Shown here piece by piece: positions 1 to 5,304 of a stretch of 5,304 nucleotides of DNA; position 1 is the stretch's first letter, and every line of letters begins with the position of its first letter. The notes under the pieces were generated by a model that did no database searches, had not been told where the DNA came from, and saw only the letters and a program-made list of their open reading frames with translations. A program made the translations under genes and the position numbers. The stretch is from an uncultured Porphyromonadaceae bacterium (GTDB lineage Bacteria; Bacteroidota; Bacteroidia; Bacteroidales; Muribaculaceae), in NCBI GenBank assembly GCA_905193395.1, contig CAJJOO010000125.1, positions 1 to 5,304 of the forward strand, written 5' to 3'.

Positions 1-49
1 GCCAGCGCACAAACGCGGATGCGTATATGTTGATAGTGTATTCGTGCAT
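1..49 (-). CDS. possible start of a leftward gene, cut by the window edge
   Basis: On the minus strand an ATG at 49-47 opens a frame that stays open to the window edge and would read MHEYTINIYASAFVRW. Only 16 codons are visible, so no family can be named. The main support is position: a TAnnTTTG box lies just upstream on the same strand, and the previous minus-strand gene is closed off by a terminator at 276-306, so a new leftward unit is expected about here. The gap between box and ATG is only 8 bases, which would make the mRNA nearly leaderless. The true start could instead lie beyond the edge. Confidence 0.25.
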   Translation of the reverse strand, partial: MHEYTINIYASAFVRW

Positions 50-52
50 TTC

Positions 53-71
53 GGGGGCAAAGATAGCCCCC
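53..71. repeat. short inverted repeat around the -7 element
   Basis: GGGGGC at 53-58 and GCCCCC at 66-71 form a perfect 6-bp stem with a 7-base loop, AAAGATA. On the plus strand it is followed by ATTTTG, so it could also be a weak terminator for a rightward gene lying left of the window. Its overlap with the TATCTTTG box makes an operator-like role possible. The sequence alone does not decide between these. Confidence 0.3.
58..65 (-). promoter_or_regulatory. candidate Bacteroidota -7 promoter element (TATCTTTG)
   Basis: Read on the minus strand, these bases are TATCTTTG, an exact match to the TAnnTTTG -7 consensus of Bacteroidota housekeeping promoters. I see no clear TTTG at the expected -33 position, so the match is half a promoter. 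It sits in the loop and left arm of a short inverted repeat (GGGGGC 53-58, GCCCCC 66-71), which may be chance or may mark a binding site. Transcription would run leftward out of the window. Confidence 0.4.
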
Positions 72-154
72 ATTTTGCGGGTTTGTGCGTGTGGAGGGTC
101 GGATTGGCGCGGGAATCGGATTCTTGCCGCGGACATCTCGAAGCCTGAGGTTCC

Positions 155-178
155 GCGCCCGCGGAGCGGCCGCGTTCC
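155..178. repeat. 24-bp direct repeat, copy 1
   Basis: This 24-base GC-rich unit starts GCGCCCGCGG and ends CCGCGTTCC, and recurs without mismatch at 210-233. Each copy contains the inverted repeat CGCGG-agcgg-CCGCG and a NotI palindrome, GCGGCCGC. It lies in a non-coding spacer downstream of a terminator. It looks like a dispersed intergenic repeat of this genome (inference), not part of a gene. Confidence 0.6.
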
Positions 179-209
179 GACGCCGTTGAGGGGCGAAGCA
201 GGTGGGACG

Positions 210-233
210 GCGCCCGCGGAGCGGCCGCGTTCC
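210..233. repeat. 24-bp direct repeat, copy 2
   Basis: Exact second copy of the unit at 155-178, in the same orientation, with 31 bases between the copies and a start-to-start period of 55. It carries the same internal palindrome. The bases between the copies (GACGCCGTTGAGGGGCG and on) may be the rest of a longer repeating unit, but only one full period is visible. Confidence 0.6.
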
Positions 234-275
234 TTACAAAGCCGATTTGACGTTGTGGATGGGGCCGTTGGGATG

Positions 276-306
276 AAAAAAGTCCCGGCATCGGGAGCCG
301 GGACTT
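276..306 (-). terminator. intrinsic terminator of the oxidoreductase gene
   Basis: AAGTCCCGGC (280-289) and GCCGGGACTT (297-306) form a perfect 10-bp GC-rich stem with a 7-base loop. On the minus strand the stem is followed by a run of six T (276-281, overlapping the stem base). This is a textbook rho-independent terminator for leftward transcription, about 60 bases past the stop codon of the gene at 366-1673. The plus strand has no T run after the hairpin, so it is not bidirectional. Confidence 0.88.
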
Positions 307-365
307 GGCGGGCGGAGCCAGTCTCGGGGGACGCCTGCGATCAGTTTAGGGTTGGTGGGATTAGG

Positions 366-1673
366 TTATTTTGATTTAGTTTCTTGGTTCGAGGGGTCGA
401 TGGGGGTGTCGATGGTACGCATAAGGTTGAGGGCGTCGACATAACTGGCGATGCCTTCGGCTACGGCGCGGGCATTGGACATGGCGTGTACCACAGTGGC
501 CTGGTTGCCGGAGACGTCGCCGCCGGCAAATACGCCTTTGCGTGTTGTCATGCCGCAGGGGAAGTCGCGCGTGATGACGTAGCCGTTTTTGTCGACTTCG
601 ATTCCGTGGGTGGTGGATACGATGCGGCTGGCCGGACGGCTGCCGACGGCAAGGATAACCTTGTCGGCGGGGAGTTCGGTGCGTGTATCGCCGGAGGTAA
701 GGACAACGCCTGAGAGAGTACCATTGTCGGTAATAACGGTTTCGAGGTTGGTGTCCCAGATGAACTGAACGCCTTCGGCAACGGCATCGTCGTACTCGGC
801 GCGCAGGGCGCTCATTTTGGTGATGTCGCGGTGGTATACAATGGTGACGCTTGCGGCATCGAAGCGGAGGGCGGTACGTGCAGCGTCGATAGCGGTATTT
901 CCGCAACCGATGACGAAGACTTTGTCTCCGGGGCGGATGGGAACTTCGTCGCGGTTGATAAGACCGGAGTTGTAAAGACCGACGCGGCGCAGGAAATAAA
1001 TTGCCTGGCGGACGCCGTCGTTGTCGACGCCCTCGACGGGCAGTTTCTTGGGTTTTCCGGTGCCGGTACCCATAAAAATAGCATCGAAGCCTTTGTCGAA
1101 CAACTGGTCGATGTTGATTTCGGGACCGATGGTGACGTTGGTGTTGAAACGTACGCCCAACTGGCGGATTTTGTCGATTTCGCTGTTGACGATAGCCTTG
1201 GGGAGACGATATTCGGGAATTCCGAACATCAGGACTCCACCGGGCTGGGGTTCCATTTCGAAAATCTCGACGTCGAAGCCGCCACGGGCGAGTTCGCCGG
1301 CGACAGTGAGTCCGGCGGGTCCACTGCCGATGACAGCCACCCTACCCCGGTTTTTCTGGACGATAGGCTGGCGCGAAAGGGCCATGGAAGTGTCGAAATC
1401 GGCGACAAACTGTTCGAGTTTGCCGATATTGATGTGGGCGCCTTTTTTGCCAAGGACGCAATTACCCTCGCACTGCCGTTCGTGGGCGCATACACGGCCG
1501 CAAACGGCAGGGAGATTGCTTTTGGCGTTGATGATGCTCATGGCATTACCTATGTTGCCCATCGAAAGTTGGTGAATCCAGTCGGGGATGTCGTTTCCGA
1601 CGGGGCAACCTTTCTTGCACTGGGGAACCTTGCAGTTGAGACAGCGTTTGGCTTCAGCGATAGCCTGGGCCAT
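366..1673 (-). CDS. FAD/NAD(P)-dependent iron-sulfur oxidoreductase, GltD/NfnB/SudA family
   Basis: A 435-residue flavoprotein related to the glutamate synthase small subunit and the large subunit of NADH-dependent ferredoxin:NADP oxidoreductase (Nfn, also called sulfide dehydrogenase SudA). Such proteins pass electrons between NAD(P)H, FAD and [4Fe-4S] clusters in the cytoplasm. The N-terminal cluster domain has Cys 11, 14, 19, 23 (CLNCKVPQCKKGCP) and Cys 58, 62, 68, 72, so all eight expected cysteines are present. The FAD Rossmann motif GSGPAG is at 116-121, the family motif PGGVLMFGIPEYRLPK at 144-159, the second nucleotide motif GCGNTA at 256-261, and the C-terminal FAD motif AGGD at 383-386. 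I chose the ATG at 1673. An in-frame TTG at 1694 would add seven residues but overlaps a possible -7 element. There is no Shine-Dalgarno sequence. No gltB or nfnA/sudB gene is adjacent, so the electron partner is unknown; databases often label such proteins 'glutamate synthase' without proof. Confidence 0.93.
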   Translation of the reverse strand: MAQAIAEAKRCLNCKVPQCKKGCPVGNDIPDWIHQLSMGNIGNAMSIINAKSNLPAVCGRVCAHERQCEGNCVLGKKGAHINIGKLEQFVADFDTSMALSRQPIVQKNRGRVAVIGSGPAGLTVAGELARGGFDVEIFEMEPQPGGVLMFGIPEYRLPKAIVNSEIDKIRQLGVRFNTNVTIGPEINIDQLFDKGFDAIFMGTGTGKPKKLPVEGVDNDGVRQAIYFLRRVGLYNSGLINRDEVPIRPGDKVFVIGCGNTAIDAARTALRFDAASVTIVYHRDITKMSALRAEYDDAVAEGVQFIWDTNLETVITDNGTLSGVVLTSGDTRTELPADKVILAVGSRPASRIVSTTHGIEVDKNGYVITRDFPCGMTTRKGVFAGGDVSGNQATVVHAMSNARAVAEGIASYVDALNLMRTIDTPIDPSNQETKSK

Positions 1674-1690
1674 TGTATAAGATGAATTTT

Positions 1691-1698
1691 CCAAAATC
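1691..1698 (-). promoter_or_regulatory. weak candidate -7 element for the oxidoreductase gene
   Basis: The minus strand reads TGATTTTG here, seven of eight positions of TAnnTTTG. It lies 17 bases upstream of the ATG at 1673, which would give a leader of about a dozen bases. The DNA further upstream is very AT-rich (TATAATAATATATAATAG, about 1705-1723) but shows no TTTG at the -33 position. If real, it rules out the TTG at 1694 as a start. Confidence 0.28.
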
Positions 1699-1734
1699 AG
1701 TTAACTATTATATATTATTATAATGTGGAAAACC

Positions 1735-1755
1735 GGGGAGGAGGGAGGAGAGAGG
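1735..1755 (+). other. 21-base uninterrupted purine tract
   Basis: The plus strand has only G and A from 1735 to 1755, beginning GGGGAGGAGGGAGG. The minus strand is the matching C/T tract, upstream of the AT-rich leader of the oxidoreductase gene. Nothing here codes. It might take up an unusual structure or simply be low-complexity spacer. Confidence 0.5.
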
Positions 1756-1771
1756 TACGTTATGGGATATA

Positions 1772-1871
1772 TCAGCGTACGGTGAAGGCATGTGCGTCGA
1801 CGGCTTCCTTGTAGCGGCAGGCGATAACAGCGGCTGCGGAGGCATCGCGCGGAGGCATCGCGCGGAGTGTC
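1772..1871 (-). pseudogene. possible 5'-truncated tail of an unidentified minus-strand gene
   Basis: On the minus strand a frame ends in ...AVIACRYKEAVDAHAFTVR and a TGA at 1774-1772, directly followed by non-coding AT-rich and C/T-rich DNA. If one copy of the 13-bp duplication at 1838-1863 is removed, the frame continues upstream as DTPRDASAAAVIA. From memory this resembles a conserved stretch of GH88 unsaturated glucuronyl hydrolases of Bacteroidota, but the resemblance stops after about 13 residues. The start is missing, and homology of the opposite strand to a sulfatase begins right where this fragment would continue. Treat it as a weak suggestion: the frame is short and could be chance. 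Confidence 0.22.
1838..1863. repeat. 13-bp perfect tandem duplication
   Basis: GGAGGCATCGCGC occurs at 1838-1850 and again at 1851-1863, followed by GGAG, the start of a third unit. The length is not a multiple of three, so it shifts any frame that crosses it. It sits immediately upstream of the recognisable part of the sulfatase remnant, consistent with slipped-strand or break-repair damage in decaying DNA. Confidence 0.85.
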
Positions 1872-2111
1872 GGCGGCATAAACGGCCGGATGCTGCGCAC
1901 CCCGCACTTCAAATATGTGCTCTACGAGGCAGGCGAGAACCGCGAAATGCTCTTCGACATGGACAATGGCCGTCTGGAAATGACAAATCTCTCCATCGAG
2001 AGCAAGTATCGTCCCGAACTGCTGCGGCACCGCGAACTGCTGCATCAGTGGATGTCGGAGAATATCCTCGACGGCCAATACTCTCTCCGCCGCCTGATTC
2101 CTGAAAGATAA
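1869..2111 (+). pseudogene. sulfatase C-terminal remnant (5'-truncated)
   Basis: The frame reads GGINGRMLRTPHFKYVLY, then GENREMLFDM, LEMTNL and RHRELLHQWM, ending ...RRLIPER and TAA at 2109-2111. GRM-RT-KY followed by NRE-LFDM-EM-NL and a closing helix is the characteristic C-terminal end of type I sulfatases, which remove sulfate esters from host or dietary glycans in Bacteroidota. Only about 80 residues of a roughly 450-550-residue enzyme remain. The N-terminal catalytic half, with the formylglycine Cys/Ser motif and metal ligands, is absent, so it cannot be active. In-frame stop TAG at 1812-1814 blocks the frame upstream, and a 13-bp tandem duplication lies just before it. The ATG at 1890 opens 73 codons without a visible ribosome-binding signal and is the internal Met of GRM, so a genuine small gene is unlikely. 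Confidence 0.72.
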
Positions 2112-2130
2112 ATAAGTTTTATGAATGTAA

Positions 2131-2162
2131 CCGTGGGTCGGCGCCGCTCAGGCGGCCCACGG
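2131..2162. terminator. hairpin downstream of the sulfatase remnant
   Basis: CCGTGGG (2131-2137) and CCCACGG (2156-2162) form a perfect 7-bp stem. An inner stem CGCC (2142-2145) with GGCG (2151-2154) closes a 5-base loop. It sits 20 bases past the sulfatase stop codon and between converging reading directions, where a terminator is expected. The following sequence is only weakly T-rich on either strand (CCGTTTAT rightward), so termination is uncertain. Confidence 0.38.
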
Positions 2163-2174
2163 CCGTTTATCCAC

Positions 2175-2201
2175 AAACGAAGCCGCCCGGAATCTGGCGG
2201 C
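2175..2201 (-). terminator. candidate terminator of the M16 peptidase gene
   Basis: GCCGCC (2182-2187) and GGCGGC (2196-2201) form a 6-bp GC stem with an 8-base loop. On the minus strand it is followed by TTCGTTTG, a modest T-rich run. It is about 33 bases past the peptidase stop codon. The second hairpin at 2131-2162 could act as a backup. Shape and position fit, but the T run is weak. Confidence 0.42.
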
Positions 2202-2233
2202 CTCGCGGATATAAGAGTTTTCGCTTGTGCGGA

Positions 2234-5074
2234 TTATTCGGCGGGGTTCAGCATGATTATCTGCTTGTTGCCGAGGGCCAGGACTTTCTTCCAGAAGTCC
2301 ATCACGTCGGCCAGAGTGATGCTGTTGATGACCTCGGGGGCGTTGATGAAGGTGTTCACACCGTTGAGGTTCGCACCGGCCATGGCGCCTACCCAGTCTT
2401 CGTTCTCGTCAAAGGCAGCCACGGCTTCCTTGGCCATGTATTCCTTGACGGGCGAAAGTTCGGCGTCGGTGATGTCGGTGGCCATGTTGTTGATAATCTC
2501 TTCGATTGCCTTCATCACTTCCTCACGCATTTCGGGTTTCATGGGGAAAGGAATCTGGTAGAAGAGGTTGTTGTCGCCGAGACGACGGAGCACGCCGCCG
2601 GCACCGATTGAATAGGTTGCACCCATTTCCTCGCGAACCTTGTTGAGGAGTCGCTTGCTGAGAATCTGTGCGGTCATCGAAGCCATTGCGCGTTCGCGGG
2701 GAGTGTAGTTCTCGTGTCCGCCCAGGTAGATGAATGCCCAGGTCTGGGGAGTTGTCATTGTCATCGACTCAACGCGGGTGTCGGTGCCGTTGACACATTC
2801 GTAGGCTGCGTTGGGAGCGTAAGCCACGGAAGCGCCGTTGACGGGCAGGGTGGCGAGATACTGTTCCATCAGGGGCTTGAAGACATCGAGGTTGATGTTG
2901 CCGGCGAAGTAGAAACCGTAGTCTGAGGCATTGGCAAGCATCTGCTTTACGATGTCGACGGTCACGTCGCGGCTGGCGGCGTCAATAGCCTTGGTGCTGA
3001 TCAGTTGTTCGGCGGGAGCCTTGTAGAGAGTCTGATAAATCAGACGCTGGAAGGCGAAGTCGGGAGTTGATTCCTGGTTGGCCAGAACGCCCTTGAACAT
3101 GTTCTGTGTGGCCTCGAATTCTTCGGGGGTGATGTTGTATTCAGTGAAGGCGGCGTAGATGAGTTCCATCAGCGTGGGGAGATCCTGGATGGTTGTGGCA
3201 CCCGAGAGGCCGCGGTCGTATTGGTCAACGGAGATGTTGAGCGTAACCTGCTTGCCCTGGAGATATTTCTTGAGGTCGGCAGCGCTGTATGTGCCGTAGG
3301 AGGTATTGCTCATGGCATAGGGCAGGAACTGTACGGAAGCGGCAACATCGTCGGAGAGGACGGAATAACCGCCGCGTGCGGAAGCCTCGAAACGGATGTC
3401 GTTTTCCTTGAACGTAGTGGGCTTGACAACCACTTTCAGACCGTTCGACAGGGTGTATTCGATGGCATCCCATTCGTCGAGTTTACGCTCGGAAACAATC
3501 GAGCCGGGAGCGGGCAGCGAGGGGATGAGGGGTTCGGATTTCATCTCGTCTACGTAGGGAGTGATTTCCTCGGCATCAACGGCGGCGAGAGCGCCGGCAA
3601 CCTGCTGCTCGGTGGGTTCGGTGTAGCCTTCGCCCTGTGGCATGAGCATGATTACAACACGGTTATCATTGGAAATCAACTGGGCCAGCAACTGGTTGAT
3701 GGCCTGTACGGGCAACTGGTACGAAAGCATGTCCATGATCTGCTTCTCGATGGCGATGCCTGGGATAGGCTCGTTATCGACAAAAGCACGGACATATTCA
3801 CGCGAGTAGGACTCGTTGGGAGTGTTGTTACGCTGGTCGAAGAGGCGCTGGTACTGCGAACGAAGTTCGGCTGTGGCACGCTGGTATTCGCCTTCGGTGA
3901 AACCGCCGCGCAGGGCACGGAGCAGTTCGCGGTAGGCGGCAGCGAGTGCCGAGGTGAGGTCTCCGTCCTTGGCAACGACTTCCAGAGAAACGGCATCCTT
4001 GGTAGAGGCCAGGAAGAAGTTGTCGATGTCTACGGAAGCATGGGCGAAGGGAGCGTCGGGCTTGTTGGCGATGTCCGACAGACGGTTTGACAGCATGGTC
4101 GAAATCATGTCTGTGGCATAGGAGATACCGTAGTACTGGTCGGTGTTGCGGTATTCGCGGGGCAGCATCTGGTCGAACTTGAACATCATCAGGGCGACGG
4201 AAGCGCTCATTTCGGGATCACTGCCGATGGCATAGATTGTGCCGGGGGTGTCCTCGACGGGAACATAGTAGCGTTCCTTGGCGTTCTCGGGCATCTTGAT
4301 GGGCGTGAACATTTCCTTGATCTTGCCTTCGATATAGTCGACGTCGATGTCACCGACAACGATGATGGCCTGGTTGTCGGGACGGTACCATGTGTGATAG
4401 TAGTCGATGATGGCCTGCGGAGGGAAGTTGTCCACGACTTCCATCGTACCGATGGGCAGACGCTGGCCGTATTTGTTGTTGGGATAAACCTTGGGGAGGA
4501 GGTTTTCGAGGATACGCATCTGGCCTACCATCGAACGGCGCCACTCTTCGTGGATCACACCGCGTTCAGCATCAATTTCGGCGGGGTCGAGGGTCAGCGC
4601 GCACGACCAGTCGTGAAGAATGAGCAGGCAGGAGTCCTGAACGCTCTGACGTGCCACGGGAACGGACGAGATGTTGTAGACGGTCTCGTCGACGGAAGTG
4701 TAGGCATTGAGGTTGTAGCCGAATTTCACGCCTACGGATTCAAGCCAGTTGATGATACCCTTTTCGGGGAAGTTCTCGGTGCCGTTGAAGCACATGTGTT
4801 CCAGGAAGTGGGCCAGACCGCGCTGGTTGTCTTCCTCGAGAATTGAGCCGACACGCTGGGCGATGTAGAAATCGGCCTGCCCCTTGGGGGTCTCGTTGTG
4901 GCGGATGTAGTAGGTGAGGCCGTTGGGCAGTTGTCCGACACGGACAGCGGAGTCAACAGGCATGAAAACAGGCATGGGCATACCCTGCTGTGCCTGGGGT
5001 TCCTGGGCCGAAGCGGCGGGAACGGCCAGAACGGCCATCAGCAGTGCCATACCTAACTTGAACAGTTTTTTCAT
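2234..5074 (-). CDS. secreted M16 family zinc metallopeptidase (pitrilysin/insulinase type)
   Basis: A 946-residue peptidase with both M16 halves in one chain. Residues 1-23 form a Sec signal peptide: KK near the start, a hydrophobic core, and an ASA site before Gln24. There is no lipobox cysteine, so periplasmic location is likely. The first half has the inverted zinc motif HFLEH (His89, Glu92 as catalytic base, His93), and Glu170 in ERGVIHEEWR, 77 residues after His93, fits the third zinc ligand. An M16_C segment with YYHTWYRPDNQAIIVVGDID follows near 225-245. The second half begins near 540 (YTLSNGLKVVV), lacks HxxEH as the family usually does, and keeps the substrate-binding Arg814/Tyr821 motif (KVREEMGATYS). 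The family degrades peptides in a closed chamber; the natural substrate here is unknown. The ATG at 5074 is the only start that gives an intact signal peptide. There is no Shine-Dalgarno, as is common in this phylum. The gene looks intact and monocistronic. Confidence 0.95.
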   Translation of the reverse strand: MKKLFKLGMALLMAVLAVPAASAQEPQAQQGMPMPVFMPVDSAVRVGQLPNGLTYYIRHNETPKGQADFYIAQRVGSILEEDNQRGLAHFLEHMCFNGTENFPEKGIINWLESVGVKFGYNLNAYTSVDETVYNISSVPVARQSVQDSCLLILHDWSCALTLDPAEIDAERGVIHEEWRRSMVGQMRILENLLPKVYPNNKYGQRLPIGTMEVVDNFPPQAIIDYYHTWYRPDNQAIIVVGDIDVDYIEGKIKEMFTPIKMPENAKERYYVPVEDTPGTIYAIGSDPEMSASVALMMFKFDQMLPREYRNTDQYYGISYATDMISTMLSNRLSDIANKPDAPFAHASVDIDNFFLASTKDAVSLEVVAKDGDLTSALAAAYRELLRALRGGFTEGEYQRATAELRSQYQRLFDQRNNTPNESYSREYVRAFVDNEPIPGIAIEKQIMDMLSYQLPVQAINQLLAQLISNDNRVVIMLMPQGEGYTEPTEQQVAGALAAVDAEEITPYVDEMKSEPLIPSLPAPGSIVSERKLDEWDAIEYTLSNGLKVVVKPTTFKENDIRFEASARGGYSVLSDDVAASVQFLPYAMSNTSYGTYSAADLKKYLQGKQVTLNISVDQYDRGLSGATTIQDLPTLMELIYAAFTEYNITPEEFEATQNMFKGVLANQESTPDFAFQRLIYQTLYKAPAEQLISTKAIDAASRDVTVDIVKQMLANASDYGFYFAGNINLDVFKPLMEQYLATLPVNGASVAYAPNAAYECVNGTDTRVESMTMTTPQTWAFIYLGGHENYTPRERAMASMTAQILSKRLLNKVREEMGATYSIGAGGVLRRLGDNNLFYQIPFPMKPEMREEVMKAIEEIINNMATDITDAELSPVKEYMAKEAVAAFDENEDWVGAMAGANLNGVNTFINAPEVINSITLADVMDFWKKVLALGNKQIIMLNPAE

Positions 5075-5112
5075 AAAGGTAATAATTATATGAATTGGTT
5101 TTATGTGATTCG

Positions 5113-5148
5113 AAAATCTATAACATTAGACGGTCGGAGAACCGAAAA
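5113..5148 (-). promoter_or_regulatory. candidate promoter of the M16 peptidase gene
   Basis: On the minus strand TAGATTTT (5120-5113) matches seven of eight positions of the Bacteroidota -7 consensus TAnnTTTG. TTTTCG (5148-5143) lies 22 bases upstream, roughly where the TTTG -33 element belongs. The start of transcription would fall near 5107, giving an AT-rich leader of about 33 bases before the ATG at 5074. Both boxes are imperfect. Confidence 0.33.
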
Positions 5149-5227
5149 ATCACACGCCAAATAGTTAAAATACTTTAAAATCGGATTAGGGTTATGATTA
5201 TGGAAATGAAACAGACCTGTCGGGGTC

Positions 5228-5259
5228 AAAAAAAGCCGGCCACTTGGTGGTCGGCTTTT
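5228..5259 (-). terminator. intrinsic terminator of the gene entering from the right edge
   Basis: AAAAGCCGGCCAC (5231-5243) pairs with GTGGTCGGCTTTT (5247-5259) through a 13-bp stem with a single G-T wobble and a TTG loop. On the minus strand it is followed by seven T (5228-5234, partly in the stem), making a strong leftward terminator about 20 bases past the stop codon at 5281-5283. The plus strand also has TTTTCTT after the stem, so it could act in both directions. Confidence 0.88.
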
Positions 5260-5280
5260 CTTATGCTGTGTAAGCGATGC

Positions 5281-5304
5281 TTATTTAGCAGGAGCGGCTT
5301 CAGC
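5281..5304 (-). CDS. C-terminal end of a minus-strand gene with an Ala/Pro-rich tail (partial)
   Basis: The minus strand entering from the right edge reads AEAAPAK and then TAA at 5283-5281, followed at once by a strong terminator. Only seven codons are visible. Short Ala/Glu/Pro/Lys tails of this kind are common at the ends of Bacteroidales ribosomal proteins and some other abundant proteins, but the gene cannot be identified from this. Another frame stays open longer, but the stop codon next to the terminator favours this one. Confidence 0.55.
   Translation of the reverse strand, partial: AEAAPAK

Noticed and set aside
27..374. Plus-strand open frame across the left spacer
   Set aside because: It runs through both 24-bp repeats, a terminator hairpin and the end of the oxidoreductase gene. 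Its translation is low-complexity Pro/Arg/Gly sequence with no family likeness.
831..1685. Long plus-strand open frame (284 codons) opposite the oxidoreductase gene
   Set aside because: It is the antisense of a well-supported gene with complete family motifs. Its Val/Asp/Gly-rich translation shows no recognisable domain.
1701..2078. Minus-strand open frame across the graveyard region
   Set aside because: Its first two thirds are antisense to the sulfatase tail and its last part runs through the purine tract and AT-rich leader. Only the short alternative frame ending at 1772 was kept, at low confidence.
2121..2611. Plus-strand open frames over the 3' end of the peptidase gene
   Set aside because: They start in a hairpin-bearing spacer and continue antisense to the conserved C-terminal M16 domain. 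No domain is recognisable.
2234..3450. Missing HxxEH motif in the second half of the M16 protein as a sign of damage
   Set aside because: In single-chain M16 peptidases the C-terminal half normally lacks the zinc motif and serves as the second wall of the chamber. The frame is intact and the Arg/Tyr motif is present.
3221..4090. Long plus-strand open frame (289 codons) opposite the M16 peptidase gene
   Set aside because: It is antisense to a clear 946-residue peptidase. The GC-rich third positions of the real gene keep the opposite frame open.
5075..5227. Possible small RNA or riboswitch in the spacer upstream of the peptidase
   Set aside because: Apart from the weak promoter candidate and a 4-bp inverted repeat near 5131-5144, I see no stable fold or known riboswitch motif. 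The strong hairpin at 5228-5259 is explained as the terminator of the gene at the right edge.

Overview
The window looks like chromosomal DNA of a Bacteroidota member, probably order Bacteroidales. The main genes lack Shine-Dalgarno sequences and have AT-rich leaders, several upstream regions carry TAnnTTTG-type -7 elements, the secreted M16 peptidase is of a type familiar in Bacteroidales, and there is a remnant of a polysaccharide-type sulfatase. Family Muribaculaceae is a reasonable guess, but the sequence does not prove it.

Layout, left to right. Positions 1-365 hold no certain gene. The far left has a perfect TAnnTTTG box reading leftward with an ATG just behind it, so a leftward gene may begin there and leave the window. 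Next comes a GC-rich spacer with two exact copies of a 24-bp element, then a strong leftward terminator (276-306). Positions 366-1673 (minus) encode an iron-sulfur flavoprotein oxidoreductase of the GltD/NfnB/SudA family. Positions 1772-2111 look like a graveyard. The rightward part is the 5'-truncated tail of a sulfatase. The leftward part may be the tail of a second gene. The two are joined head to head next to a 13-bp tandem duplication. Positions 2234-5074 (minus) encode a 946-residue exported M16 zinc peptidase with two M16 halves. The right edge has a strong leftward terminator (5228-5259) and the last seven codons of another minus-strand gene with an Ala/Pro-rich tail.

The two intact genes are each flanked by terminator-like hairpins and spacers, so each looks like its own transcription unit and they do not obviously work together. 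The oxidoreductase has neither a glutamate synthase large subunit nor an NfnA/SudB-type partner beside it here. I found no CRISPR array, tRNA, rRNA or complete mobile element, and no convincing new multi-gene system. The most interesting part is the decayed sulfatase region and its junction.
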